From Gammaproteobacteria bacterium (GTDB lineage Bacteria; Pseudomonadota; Gammaproteobacteria; Pseudomonadales; Azotimanducaceae): a stretch of 63,927 bases of DNA. Under the pieces are notes generated by a model. It ran no database searches. It saw only the letters and a list, made by a program, of their open reading frames with translations, and was not told where the DNA came from. Of this stretch, positions 45,719-55,079 are shown piece after piece (the first letter of the stretch is position 1; each line of letters opens with the position of its first letter). The position numbers and the translations under genes are program-made. The stretch is from NCBI GenBank assembly GCA_009843635.1, contig VYDB01000130.1, positions 1-63,927 on the forward strand. Reading direction: 5' to 3'.

Positions 45719-46594
45719 TCACCCACCGCGCAGGCGCACCGCCTTGGCCCGGACAGCCGCGTGCAGATAGTCCACGAACACCTGCACCCGGCGGGTGCCC
45801 CGGCTTTCGGGCGCCCTAAGCAACCAGAGTGGCTCCCGCTCCACCCCCGCGCCGGGCAGGCGCTTAAGCTCCCCATCGGCGTCCCCGATCAGGCAGGGCA
45901 GCGCCGACACGCCAACGCCAGCGCGGAGCAGCGGCAGCAGATGCGTGAAACCTTGGCACCGGGCCACCATCGGCGTTCCTTCCAAGTGGCTCGACTTCAA
46001 TCTGTCAATGGCGAGGGCGGCGGTCTTTCCACAGGCCAATCCGTCTGCCTCGATCCACTTGGGAGCCGATCCGGAATCAACGAGCAGACCTCGATGGCCG
46101 TACAGCGACCAACCCACCGCTCCGATCTCGCGTCCAATGAGGTCCAAGGCGGGGGCGGCAGTCAGTTCGAGGGCCACATCAAAGGGCGCAGCGGGCGACG
46201 CAGAGGGCGAAAAGCTGCTCATCCATTCGATTTGGATTTCCCCGTATGCGTTGACAAAGCGATCCAAGTCGTCCACCAACCCGCCCAGCAAAAGAAACCC
46301 GGGCACAACCACCCGAACCGGTCCGGCCAACTCTCCCTCACTGCGACGCAGGAGAAGCTCAATGCCCGCGATATCCTGCTCGATGCGCCGAAGCCCGGCG
46401 GCAGCCGATTCGCCGGCGGCGGTAAGCACCAAGCCCTGCCCGCGGCGATTGAAGAGCTTTACGCCCAAGCGGGTCTCCAAGTGCTCCAAGCGGCGGGTGA
46501 CCGTCGAAGGGTGAACGCCCAACGCCTTGGCGGCGGCGCGCACCGTTCCGCTGCGCACTACCGCCGAGAAGAATTTGAAGTCGTCCCAATCCAC
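45719..46594 (-). CDS. LysR family transcriptional regulator
   Basis: A 291-residue LysR regulator. The N-terminal helix-turn-helix is AAAKALGVHPSTVTRRLEHLE followed by LFNRRGQGLVLTAAG, and the rest is the effector-binding region ending in a short basic tail. The GTG start has AGGAAAC upstream. It is divergent from a crotonase gene, with a 430-base region that contains good inverted repeats, so it likely regulates itself and that gene. The effector is unknown. Confidence 0.86.
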   Translation of the reverse strand: MDWDDFKFFSAVVRSGTVRAAAKALGVHPSTVTRRLEHLETRLGVKLFNRRGQGLVLTAAGESAAAGLRRIEQDIAGIELLLRRSEGELAGPVRVVVPGFLLLGGLVDDLDRFVNAYGEIQIEWMSSFSPSASPAAPFDVALELTAAPALDLIGREIGAVGWSLYGHRGLLVDSGSAPKWIEADGLACGKTAALAIDRLKSSHLEGTPMVARCQGFTHLLPLLRAGVGVSALPCLIGDADGELKRLPGAGVEREPLWLLRAPESRGTRRVQVFVDYLHAAVRAKAVRLRGG

Positions 46595-46723
46595 TGTTTC
46601 CTGCTCTGCTCCCGCTCAATGCCCGATCCAGCCCGGACTGCCGCGATAGCGGGACCGCGTTAACGAGTTTGAACTTTCGCGGTCCTTTGGAGTCCATGAC
46701 TTATCGGCATTTTGCGATGGAGC

Positions 46724-46786
46724 GTTGCATGAATGCAACAGCCTGTTGCGTTACTTCCGGTTGCATTTGGCGTTACCAAAAGTAAC
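46724..46786. promoter_or_regulatory. candidate LysR operator cluster
   Basis: GTTGCAT-GA-ATGCAAC (46724-46739) is a perfect 7-base inverted repeat fitting the T-N11-A rule of LysR binding sites. A second GTTGCAT half lies at 46760-46766, and GTTACTT/AAGTAAC arms (46750-46756 and 46780-46786) bracket it. Located about 130 bases upstream of the LysR start. Confidence 0.6.
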
Positions 46787-46880
46787 ATACAGGCATCGGA
46801 CGCGATGCACGGCCAGCGGTCAGCGATGCGCAGCCAAGCAAGGAACGAATTCACTGGTTGAGTGAATAGGCGCCGAAAAT

Positions 46881-46931
46881 GAGGGATACCCGGCTTCCTC
46901 CCTCCCCTCCCCCTTCCCACGGGTATCCCTC
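46881..46931. repeat. 12-bp hairpin with a G-quadruplex-like loop
   Basis: GAGGGATACCCG (46881-46892) pairs with CGGGTATCCCTC (46920-46931). The 27-base loop is pyrimidine-rich, and its minus strand contains four runs of three or more G separated by one or two bases, the pattern of a G-quadruplex. It lies 94 bases upstream of the crotonase start. Confidence 0.75.
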
Positions 46932-47024
46932 TTCTTTCCCTGCCCATTTTTCAAAACCCTCTCCCCTCTTGCGACCCCACGCACCTCTTGCGGGGCCTGC
47001 GCTTGTCCAAGTAGGGTTGCGGCC

Positions 47025-47816
47025 ATGAACTTCCGCCATATCAAGGTCGAGCAGACCTCCCCGGCCGTCGCGACGGTCATCTTCAACCGCCCTGCCAAGG
47101 CCAACGCCTTGCACTACGAGCATTTGGCGGAAATCGAGGCCGCCGCGCTGGCCTTTCGTGACGACGCTAAGACTCGGGCAGTCATCTTCACAGGCGCGGG
47201 CGCCCACTTCTCCTCCGGAGCCGACCTCACCGACGGAGGCGACGCCTATCGCGCCCCGCTCGTGCAGCGGCGCCGCCGAATGCGCATCGGCGAACGCTGC
47301 GTCAGCGCGCTCATGCAGATGGACCAGATCACCATCGCCGCTTGGAACGGTGCCGCCATGGGCGGCGGCGCTTGCATCGCCACCGCGCTTGACTTCCGCG
47401 TCGGCGCCGATGATTGCTTCATGCAGTACCCGGAAATCGACATTGGCGTTAACTTGATGTGGCGCGGCCTGCCCCTGCTGGTGCGCCTGGTCGGAGCCGC
47501 TCGAGCCAAGCGGCTGGTGATCGGGGGCGAACGCATCCAAGCTAACACTCTGCTTGCCTGGGGCGTTCTCGACGAGCAGGTGCCGGGCAAACGCTTGCTC
47601 GAAGCCGCCCGAGAGATGGCCGACCGTTACGCGGCCAAACCGCCCATCGCCGCGCAGATGATCAAGCAGAGCGTCAATCAGATCGCCGGCGCCCTCGATG
47701 CCGCCATCATGCACATGGACGTTGACCAGAACCTGCTGGCCGCCAGCAGTAATGACCGGCGTACCGCCATCGAGGCCTACTTGGCCAAAACCACCCCCAC
47801 TTTCACAGGCAATTGA
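47025..47816 (+). CDS. enoyl-CoA hydratase/isomerase (crotonase) family protein
   Basis: A 263-residue crotonase. The oxyanion segments are HFSSGADLTD and MGGGACIATALDF, and the PEIDIGVNLMWRG segment retains one of the two usual glutamates (in PEI), while the other position is Cys or Ala. One-glutamate members act as isomerases or hydrolases. It is less similar to the pair near the start of the window than those are to each other. Next to the divergent LysR gene; the outer-membrane protein gene starts 4 bases after its stop. Confidence 0.85.
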   Translation: MNFRHIKVEQTSPAVATVIFNRPAKANALHYEHLAEIEAAALAFRDDAKTRAVIFTGAGAHFSSGADLTDGGDAYRAPLVQRRRRMRIGERCVSALMQMDQITIAAWNGAAMGGGACIATALDFRVGADDCFMQYPEIDIGVNLMWRGLPLLVRLVGAARAKRLVIGGERIQANTLLAWGVLDEQVPGKRLLEAAREMADRYAAKPPIAAQMIKQSVNQIAGALDAAIMHMDVDQNLLAASSNDRRTAIEAYLAKTTPTFTGN

Positions 47817-47820
47817 CAGC

Positions 47821-48711
47821 ATGAAAATTCAATTCACCAAACTCCTCCCCCGTCTTCTGCTGGGCGTCATCGCTGCGCTGGGCGGCCTGCCCAACGGTAG
47901 CCTGGCACAAGATCGAGGCTTCTACTTGGGTCTTGCGGCCTCCGCTGAGCGGTTCGACGCCAGCATCCGCAAGGTCGTGGACAACCGGCAACCCGGCAAT
48001 CAGACGCCATCCCAGGGCCAAGTGTTCCATGACCGGGATTCCGGCGACGGAACAGCAACCGGATTGGGTGCCGCGGCCGGCTACCGACTGCCCCTGAACG
48101 GCGACGGCCTGCATTTGAGCGCCGAGTTCAACCTGACTTGGCACAGCGGCAAGGCCAAGGGCCTGTTGGCCGGGGTGCGCAACCCCCAAGCGCGAGCCGA
48201 GTATCAAGCCGACCAGGGCCAACCGATGCCGGAATTCGGCGACCGAGGCTGGGCGCAGGCGGGCGAAAGCTGGCCGGACGCCTGGCGCTTCAAGAAGGAT
48301 TGGAGCTACGGCGCGACGCTGCGCCTTGGCGGGCGGCCGGAGTTCCTCGGCGCCTTGATCGGCCAAAACGCCGAACTCTACGCACTGGCCGGCGCGCAAC
48401 GCACCGAAACCAAGACCATCAACCGCTACCTAGGATGCCTTGCCCCGCCCACGCCCAGCCTCCCCACGCCCTGCCCAACGGCAGCCGACTTCACTGCCGG
48501 CATCAGCCGGTTCAGCAAGGCCCGCACCGCTTGGACCCTGGGCTTGGGCGTCGGCAAGCCCATCGGACGGCGGACGTTGCTTCAGGTCGAGGCCTACTAC
48601 GCCGACTACGGCAGGAAGACGCTCACCGAGTTCACCACGCCGACGCTGGTCACCCAAGCCCCCGGCGCTGATGCGGTCGGACTGCGGCTGCGGTTGCTCA
48701 ACTACTTGTAG
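47821..48711 (+). CDS. predicted outer-membrane beta-barrel protein
   Basis: A 296-residue protein with a signal peptide (LLPRLLLGVIAALGG, cleavage near SLAQ). The mature region is rich in alternating-hydrophobicity strands such as GFYLGLAASAERF, GLHLSAEFNLTWHSG, AELYALAGAQRTET and TLLQVEAYYADYG. It ends RLRLLNYL, without the usual terminal Phe. The ATG at 47821 comes right before the signal. The family is not recognised. It overlaps the convergent ileS 3' end by 10 bases. Confidence 0.66.
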   Translation: MKIQFTKLLPRLLLGVIAALGGLPNGSLAQDRGFYLGLAASAERFDASIRKVVDNRQPGNQTPSQGQVFHDRDSGDGTATGLGAAAGYRLPLNGDGLHLSAEFNLTWHSGKAKGLLAGVRNPQARAEYQADQGQPMPEFGDRGWAQAGESWPDAWRFKKDWSYGATLRLGGRPEFLGALIGQNAELYALAGAQRTETKTINRYLGCLAPPTPSLPTPCPTAADFTAGISRFSKARTAWTLGLGVGKPIGRRTLLQVEAYYADYGRKTLTEFTTPTLVTQAPGADAVGLRLRLLNYL

Positions 48712-51700
48712 TACACCGCCCGAGTCATTGAGAAGCGCAGCGCCATCCCGTCGATCTCCACCTCGATGGGTGCGTCGCCGTCGCCGAGCTCGACCTGCTC
48801 AAAGGTGGTGCACAGCGTCTCGCCCATGATGTAGTCCCGGTGTTCATCGGCGGCATGCGCCAAGGCCTCGACGGCTTCATAGCGCAGCACAATGCGGTCG
48901 GACACCGCGAACCCGCGCTCCCGGCGCGCCCGCTGCACCCGGTTGACGAACTCCCGGGCGTGGCCGCCGCGAATCAGGTCATCGGTCAAGGTGCAGTCCA
49001 AGACCACGCTGATTTGGCCGTCCGTCGCGGCACCGGAATCCGGCAGGGGTTGGTGCTGCACGGCAATTTCCTCGGCACCGAAGCGTTCGCCGTCGAGCAA
49101 GAGCTCGCCATCGGCCTGAAACCGGGCGATTTGCTCCGCGGATAGTGATCCGATTGCCGCGGCAAAGGCCTTCATGCGCTTGCCGAGGCGCTTGCCGAGC
49201 ACCCTGAAGTTGGGTTTGGCGGCGAGTTCGATGTAGCGCGCTTCGTCACTGTCGAAGGTCAGCGCCTGCACATTCAGTTCGGCCTTGATGGTGGCGCCGA
49301 GCTTGGCGATCTCGTCGAGCAGGTCCGGGTCGCGGTGAATGATGGAGAGCTGCCTTAGGGGGGTGCGCAGACCAATCTTGGCCTCTTCGCGCTGCGCGCG
49401 TCCGAGCAGGATCACCTGCCGCATGCGCGCCACGGCGGTTTCCAAGGCGGGCTTGACGAAGCCCTTCTCCGCCTTGGGATAGTCGCATAAATGCACCGAC
49501 TCCGGTTTCGGCTTGCCGCCGCCAAACTGGGCGAGAGCTTGGTAGAGGTGCTCGGAGAGAAACGGCGCAAAGGGGGCCATGACCAAGCTCAGCTCCTGCA
49601 GGGTCGAGTGCAGGGTGGCGAAGGCGGCGATCTTGTCGGCGGTGATCCCCTCGCCCCAGAAGCGGCTGCGGTTGAGGCGGATGTACCAATTGGTCAGGTC
49701 CTCGATGAACTCAAAGAGCCTGGGCACGACGTTGTAAAGCCGGTAGGCGTCCATCTCCCGGGCCACACCCGCCTTCAACGTCTGCAGCCGGGACAAAATC
49801 CACTGGTCGAGGATGTTGTCGCCGGGATGGCTGCCTTTTTCAGGCGACCAGCCGTCGATCTCCGCGTAGGTCTTCAGGAAGGCGAAGGCATTGACCCAGG
49901 GCAGCAAGGCGCGCCGCGTCATGTCGCGCACCCCGGCGTCGGCGAAGCGCTGCTCCTCCGCCCGGACCAAACCGGAGTTGATGAGGTACAGCCGCAAGGC
50001 ATCCGCGCCGAAGGTTTCCATCAATTCGTCCGGCGGCGTGTAGTTCTTCAGCCGCTTGGACATCTTCTTGCCATCGGCGGCCATCACCATGCCGTTGACG
50101 ATGACGTTGCGGAACGCGGGCTTCTCGTAGAGCGCTGCGGCCAGCACGGTGAGGGTGTAGAACCAGCCCCGGGTCTGGTCCAAGCCTTCGGCGATGAACT
50201 CCGCCGGGAAGCCCGCCTCGAAGATGTCCCGGTTCTCGAACGGGTAATGCAACTGCGCGTAGGGCATGGAACCGGATTCGAACCAGCAGTCGAGCACCTC
50301 CGGGATGCGGCGGTATGTGCCGTCCTCGCCGTCGATGGAAAAGGTCAGCGGGTCCACGTGCTCCCGGTGCAGGTCTTCAAGCCGTACCCCGGTTAGGGCC
50401 TCAAGCTCATCCAGCGAACCGATGCAAATCGCCTCGCCGGACACATCGTTGATCCAAATGGGAATGGGGGTGCCCCACACCCGATTGCGGGAAATGGCCC
50501 AGTCCACCGCGCCCTTGAGCCAGTTGCCGAAGCGGCCGTCCTTGATGTGCTCCGGCACCCAACGCACCTCGGCGTTGGCCGCGAGCAATTTGTCCACGAT
50601 GGCCGTGACCCGCACGTACCAACTCGGCACCGCCCGGTAGATCAGCGGGGTGTCGGAGCGGTAGCAGTACGGATAGGCGTGGCGCACTGTCTCCTCGCGG
50701 TAGAGGGCGCCGGCGTCCTTCAGGTGCCGGACAATGGCGCGGTCGGCGTCCTTGACGTAAAGGCCGGCGAAGTCGCTGACCTCCTCGGTGAATCGGCCCT
50801 GCATGCTCACCGGGCAGACGAAGGCTTCGATGCCCGCCGCCTGCAGCACCCGGGCATCGTCCTCCCCAAAGGCCGGCGCCTGGTGCACGAGGCCGGTGCC
50901 TTCATCGGCGGTGACGTAGTCATCGGCCACCACTTTGAAGGCACCCCGCGCTTGCTCCTCGGCAAAGTAGGGAAAGAGGGGTTCGTAGGGCCGTCCAACC
51001 AGATCACTGCCGCGCAGCCGGGTTTTCACTTCGAGGTCGCCGTAGGCGTCAAGCCGCTCCTCGGCAAAGTAGATGTGCCTGCCGGAAGCGGGATCCTGAG
51101 CCTTGACGTAACTCAGACTGGCGTTGACGCAGACGGCCAGATTGGAGGGCAAGGTCCAGGGCGTGGTGGTCCAGGCCGACAGGTAGGCATCCTCATCGCT
51201 CAGCTTCAGCAGCACCGTGACCGCCGGATCCTGCACCTCCATGTAGTTGGCGCTCGCCTCGAAGTTCGACAACGGCGTCTCCAAAGCCGTCGAAACCGGC
51301 ATGATCTTCTGGCCTTGGTAGATCAGCCCGCGGTCCCACAGCGCCTTGACTACCCACCACAGGGATTCCATGTACCAAGCGTCCATGGTCTTGTAGTCGT
51401 TGTCGAAGTCCACCCAACGGCCGAGGCGGGTGATGGTCCGCCGCCATTGGGCGACGTAGCGCCCGACGATGGCCCGGCATTCGTCGTTGTACCCAGCCAC
51501 CCCAAGCTCGGCCACTGCTTGCTGGGCGGACATGCCCAACTGCTTGTCGATCTCGTGCTCGATGGGCAGGCCGTGGCAGTCCCAGCCGAAGCGACGCAGC
51601 ACATGGCGCCCCTTCATGGTCCAGTAGCGCGGCACGATGTCCTTTATCGTGCTCGCAACGATGTGGCCGTGATGCGGCAGCCCGGTGGCGAAGGGCGGAC

Positions 51701-51842
51701 CATCGTAGAAGATGTACGGCTTTTTGCCCTTGCGTTGGTCCATGGAGCGTTCAAAGACCTTGGAGCGCTCCCAAAGCTCAAGCACTTCGTGCTCCATCCG
51801 CACAAAGGAGAAGGTGCCCGTCGCTGCCGCCGGTTCCGCCAT
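48702..51842 (-). CDS. ileS: isoleucyl-tRNA synthetase (long, IleS2-like type)
   Basis: A 1046-residue class I synthetase charging tRNA-Ile. The HIGH-type motif is in FATGLPHHGH (residues 51-60), the CP1 editing domain contains WTTTPWTLPSN, and the KMSKS-type motif reads GKKMSKRLKN. The length and the HHGH and KMSKR variants fit the eukaryote-like IleS2 form rather than the about 940-residue bacterial form. IleS2 enzymes are often less sensitive to mupirocin. The start codon follows GAGGGAGG-rich leader DNA only loosely, so the N-terminus is chosen on the MAEPAAATGTF match. Confidence 0.94.
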   Translation of the reverse strand: MAEPAAATGTFSFVRMEHEVLELWERSKVFERSMDQRKGKKPYIFYDGPPFATGLPHHGHIVASTIKDIVPRYWTMKGRHVLRRFGWDCHGLPIEHEIDKQLGMSAQQAVAELGVAGYNDECRAIVGRYVAQWRRTITRLGRWVDFDNDYKTMDAWYMESLWWVVKALWDRGLIYQGQKIMPVSTALETPLSNFEASANYMEVQDPAVTVLLKLSDEDAYLSAWTTTPWTLPSNLAVCVNASLSYVKAQDPASGRHIYFAEERLDAYGDLEVKTRLRGSDLVGRPYEPLFPYFAEEQARGAFKVVADDYVTADEGTGLVHQAPAFGEDDARVLQAAGIEAFVCPVSMQGRFTEEVSDFAGLYVKDADRAIVRHLKDAGALYREETVRHAYPYCYRSDTPLIYRAVPSWYVRVTAIVDKLLAANAEVRWVPEHIKDGRFGNWLKGAVDWAISRNRVWGTPIPIWINDVSGEAICIGSLDELEALTGVRLEDLHREHVDPLTFSIDGEDGTYRRIPEVLDCWFESGSMPYAQLHYPFENRDIFEAGFPAEFIAEGLDQTRGWFYTLTVLAAALYEKPAFRNVIVNGMVMAADGKKMSKRLKNYTPPDELMETFGADALRLYLINSGLVRAEEQRFADAGVRDMTRRALLPWVNAFAFLKTYAEIDGWSPEKGSHPGDNILDQWILSRLQTLKAGVAREMDAYRLYNVVPRLFEFIEDLTNWYIRLNRSRFWGEGITADKIAAFATLHSTLQELSLVMAPFAPFLSEHLYQALAQFGGGKPKPESVHLCDYPKAEKGFVKPALETAVARMRQVILLGRAQREEAKIGLRTPLRQLSIIHRDPDLLDEIAKLGATIKAELNVQALTFDSDEARYIELAAKPNFRVLGKRLGKRMKAFAAAIGSLSAEQIARFQADGELLLDGERFGAEEIAVQHQPLPDSGAATDGQISVVLDCTLTDDLIRGGHAREFVNRVQRARRERGFAVSDRIVLRYEAVEALAHAADEHRDYIMGETLCTTFEQVELGDGDAPIEVEIDGMALRFSMTRAVYYK

Positions 51843-51999
51843 GGTTAACTGAAGATGAGGGAGGGGGACGCATTCTAAGGCATCCGCGAGCAGCCTTTGA
51901 AGCGGCGCCGCCCGCGATGGGCGCTAAAGGATCGGTTCCGCTGCGTCGATGTGGTAGGTTGCGCGCCTTGACGAATGAACCCCAAGGCGGAGAAACACC

Positions 52000-52860
52000 A
52001 TGCAAATCGGCGCTGTCCTGCCCCACAACGAAATCGGCACGGATCCGGAAGCCATCAAGGCCTATGCCCAGGGCCTTGAGGCGCTGGGCATCACCCACCT
52101 GCTGATCTACGACCACGTGCTGGGCGCCGACCCGGACCGGCCCGGTGGCTGGAGCGGCCCCTACGACAAGGACATCGCCTTTCACGAGCCTTTCACCTTC
52201 TATGCCTTCTTAGCTGCCGTGACCACCCGCCTGGAGCTGGTCACCACGGTGCTGATACTGCCCCAGCGGCAAACCGCCTTGGTGGCGAAGCAGGCGGCGG
52301 AAGTGGCGCTGCTATCGAACAATCGGCTGCGCCTCGGCATCGGCACCGGTTGGAACGCGGTGGAGTACGAAGCCCTGAACGAGGACTTCAGCAACCGCGG
52401 CAAGCGCCAGGCGGAGCAGGTCAGCCTGATGCGCCGCCTGTGGAGCGAGGATACCTTCAGCTTCGAGGGCGACTACCACCGCATCACCCAAGCCGGCATC
52501 AATCCGCGCCCGTCCCGCCCGGTGCCCATCTGGTTTGGCGGCGGCGCGCCCGCTTTGATCAAGCGCTGCGGCGAACTCGGCGACGGCTGGATGCCGCTCG
52601 GCGGCCCCAGCGCCAACAGCCAAGCCTGCATCGATGCGCTACGCGCGCATCGCGAAGCTGCGGGCCAGACCTGGGAGGGCTTCGGCATCCAAGCGCAAGC
52701 CCAGTTCGCCGGCGGCACCCCGGAACGCTGGCGGGCGCACGCCGATAAGTGGCGGGCGATGGGCGCAACCCATCTCGCCGTCGCCACCCACAACGCTGGC
52801 GATACGGACGTGGACGGTCACTTGGCGCGGGTAGGCGCCTATCTTGAAGCCGTCAGCTAG
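52000..52860 (+). CDS. LLM-class F420-dependent oxidoreductase
   Basis: A 286-residue luciferase-like TIM-barrel protein. It begins MQIGAVLPHNEIGTDP, has YDHVLGAD and the family stretch RLRLGIGTGWNAVEYEAL, with PRPSRPVPIWFGGGAP near residue 170. The pattern fits the F420-dependent LLM group, substrate unknown. GGCGGAG precedes the ATG. It converges with a related paralogue at 52870-53727 with 9 bases between. Confidence 0.86.
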   Translation: MQIGAVLPHNEIGTDPEAIKAYAQGLEALGITHLLIYDHVLGADPDRPGGWSGPYDKDIAFHEPFTFYAFLAAVTTRLELVTTVLILPQRQTALVAKQAAEVALLSNNRLRLGIGTGWNAVEYEALNEDFSNRGKRQAEQVSLMRRLWSEDTFSFEGDYHRITQAGINPRPSRPVPIWFGGGAPALIKRCGELGDGWMPLGGPSANSQACIDALRAHREAAGQTWEGFGIQAQAQFAGGTPERWRAHADKWRAMGATHLAVATHNAGDTDVDGHLARVGAYLEAVS

Positions 52861-52869
52861 GGACGCGCC

Positions 52870-53727
52870 TCAGCGGCCTACAGCTTTCAGCAATCCATCC
52901 ATGCGTGGCTTGAGCGTCTCCAGCTTGGCAGCCATCAGGGGCACGATGGCTTGGTCGGCGCCTAGGGCCTTGAACTGAGCGATGGCGTCGGGGTTCAGGA
53001 GGTCGCGCCTAGGGCCGACATAGACCTGCACATCCGCCCGGCTGCGGCCGGCCTCGGCGAGCAGGGCATCCAAGCGGCTTAGCCGCTCCGCGAACGCCTC
53101 CGGGCTGAGATTGAAGCCGTACCAGCCATCGCCATGGCTGGCAACGCGGCGCAGGGCGGGCTCGCTCTCGCCACCGAAGAAGATCGGAGGATGGGGCGAC
53201 TGCACCGGCTTGGGATTGAATTGGCAGGGGGCAAGCTGGTAGCTCTCGCCTTCGTAGGCGGCCAGCTCCGGGCTCCACAGCGCCTGCATCACTTCAATGT
53301 ACTCCACCGTGCGCCGGGCGCGGGTGGCGAAGTCCATTTGCAGGTTGTCGAACTCCTCCTTGAGCCAGCCAATGCCGACACCGAAGTCCACCCGGCCGCC
53401 GGAAAGGTAGTCGAGGTCTGCCACCATGCGCGCGGTGTACACGGGGTTGCGCTGGGGCACCAGGCAGATGCCCGTGCCGAGGCGGACGCGCTCGGTGTGG
53501 GCGGCAATGTAGGTCAAGGCCGAAAAGGGGTCGAGAATGCCCTCCGGATCCCCGGGGATGCGGCCGTTCGCCGAATAAGGGTAGCGGGACTCGTACTCCG
53601 GGAAGAAGATGACGTGTTCCGGCACCCAGATGGCATCAAAGCCAGCCGCCTCGACCGCCCGGGCGGCCTCGCCGATGAAGGCGGGCGGCGTGATGTGGTT
53701 GAACGCCATGGCGACGCCGATTTTCAT
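52870..53727 (-). CDS. LLM-class F420-dependent oxidoreductase, paralogue
   Basis: A 285-residue LLM protein starting MKIGVAMAFNHITPP, with WVPEHVIFFPEYESRYPY, FGVGIGWLKEEFDNL and HPPIFFGGESEPAL. GAGGAGA precedes the ATG at 53727 by 5 bases; the longer open frame upstream is not used. It is distantly similar to the convergent neighbour and to the protein at 1596-2471. Real activity needs F420 or FMN; substrate unknown. Confidence 0.86.
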   Translation of the reverse strand: MKIGVAMAFNHITPPAFIGEAARAVEAAGFDAIWVPEHVIFFPEYESRYPYSANGRIPGDPEGILDPFSALTYIAAHTERVRLGTGICLVPQRNPVYTARMVADLDYLSGGRVDFGVGIGWLKEEFDNLQMDFATRARRTVEYIEVMQALWSPELAAYEGESYQLAPCQFNPKPVQSPHPPIFFGGESEPALRRVASHGDGWYGFNLSPEAFAERLSRLDALLAEAGRSRADVQVYVGPRRDLLNPDAIAQFKALGADQAIVPLMAAKLETLKPRMDGLLKAVGR

Positions 53728-53813
53728 GGTTTTCTCCTCAATTTCATCTGGTTCGAAGCGCCCGGTCGTCCCGACGGGCCAACTGCGCAACGCGTTATCA
53801 TCGCCCGGCCAGC

Positions 53814-55043
53814 ATGAAAACTGAACCCCCTGCCGCTCCACCCCGTTCCGCCTACCCTTGGCATCTGGCGAGCTCCAGCCTGTGGATGGCGGGCATGAGC
53901 CTGCAGGCATTCCTGTTCACTTGGCTGCTGGTGGGGGTGCTGGAAATTCCCCCGGACCAAGCGGGCGTCGCCCGCTCGTTGGCCGAGTTTCCGCCGCTGG
54001 CGATGCTGCTCATTGGCGGCGTGCTTGGCGACCGCTTCAACGGGCGCTCCTTTCTGGCCGTCATGCACTTGCTCATGTGCCTGCCGCCCCTGGCCATCGC
54101 CATGGTGTTCGAACTCGGGCTGCTCAACTACTGGTGGGTGGTGACCTTCGGCGTGCTGATGGCGGGCATCCAATCGCTGTCCGACCCGGTTCGGCAGTCC
54201 ACCCTCGCCCGGGTGGCGCGCATCGACATCCAACGGGCGGTGACCATCATGACCATCGTCACCTCGCTGGTCGGCATCGGCGGCATGTATGTGGGTGGCC
54301 AACTGGAAAGGCTGGGCCTAGCCTCCGTGCTGGTCATCCAATCGCTGACTTTTGTTGCGGGCTTGGTGGCGGTCTGGCGGCTGCCCTCGCTGCCCGGCGC
54401 CCGTTCAGCCCAGCGGCTCAACATCGGCGCCGGTCTCAAGGCTGTCATGCAGATGCCTCTGGTCCGCAACCTCATCGGGCTCAACTTCCTCAGCAGCCTG
54501 TTCAACGCTGGCGCCTACATCATCGTCATTCCCTACATTGTCAAGGAAATCTACCTGGGCGGCCCGGAGACCTTCGCCCTCGTGCTGATCATCTTCACCA
54601 CGGGCGCCATTGGCTCCAACGTGGCCTTGCTGCCCTTCATGCCGCTGCGGCGGCCAGGGCGCCTGTTTCTCTTCCTGCAGCTTACGCGGGTGGCGATCCT
54701 GTACGTGATTTGGCTTGCGCCCACGCTGAAGCTGTTCTACGCCGCCCTCTTCGTCTGGGGCATCAACCAAGGAATGACGGCCACCCTGCCACGCGCCATG
54801 GTCCAGGAACTGGCGCCTTCCGGCGAAGGCGCCCGAATCCTGTCCGTGCTGATTTTGAGCTTCATGGTTTCCGCCCCGGTAAGCGCGATTCTGCTCGGCG
54901 TCCTGGTGGAGCGCTTCGATCCGATGGCCGGCTTGGTGCCGGGCATGGCCATCTCCTTGGTCATCTTCGGCATTGGCGTCATGAGGAGCGGATTATGGTC
55001 CTATCAATCCACCGCCAACGTGCCTCGCAACGATTCAGGTTAG
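53814..55043 (+). CDS. MFS transporter
   Basis: A 409-residue major facilitator protein with about twelve helices. The loop LIGGVLGDRFNGRSFLAV between helices 2 and 3 is the motif A region, and SLSDPVRQSTLARV follows helix 4. Members of this subgroup often export drugs or metabolites. It is divergent from the second F420-type oxidoreductase and 36 bases upstream of idi. Confidence 0.85.
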   Translation: MKTEPPAAPPRSAYPWHLASSSLWMAGMSLQAFLFTWLLVGVLEIPPDQAGVARSLAEFPPLAMLLIGGVLGDRFNGRSFLAVMHLLMCLPPLAIAMVFELGLLNYWWVVTFGVLMAGIQSLSDPVRQSTLARVARIDIQRAVTIMTIVTSLVGIGGMYVGGQLERLGLASVLVIQSLTFVAGLVAVWRLPSLPGARSAQRLNIGAGLKAVMQMPLVRNLIGLNFLSSLFNAGAYIIVIPYIVKEIYLGGPETFALVLIIFTTGAIGSNVALLPFMPLRRPGRLFLFLQLTRVAILYVIWLAPTLKLFYAALFVWGINQGMTATLPRAMVQELAPSGEGARILSVLILSFMVSAPVSAILLGVLVERFDPMAGLVPGMAISLVIFGIGVMRSGLWSYQSTANVPRNDSG

Positions 55044-55079
55044 AATCGTCAACATTCCGAACAGCAACGGAGGAGCACC

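Larger units (their letters stand above)
46595..47024. other. long intergenic region with operator-like repeats and a hairpin
   Basis: 430 bases between the divergent LysR regulator and the crotonase. It holds operator-like inverted repeats at 46724-46786 and a large hairpin at 46881-46931. No further reading frame of real-gene quality was found. Confidence 0.7.

Noticed and set aside
51843-51999. tRNA or small RNA between ileS and the F420-type gene
   Set aside because: No cloverleaf or T-loop pattern was found; only the ribosome-binding site of the next gene is visible.
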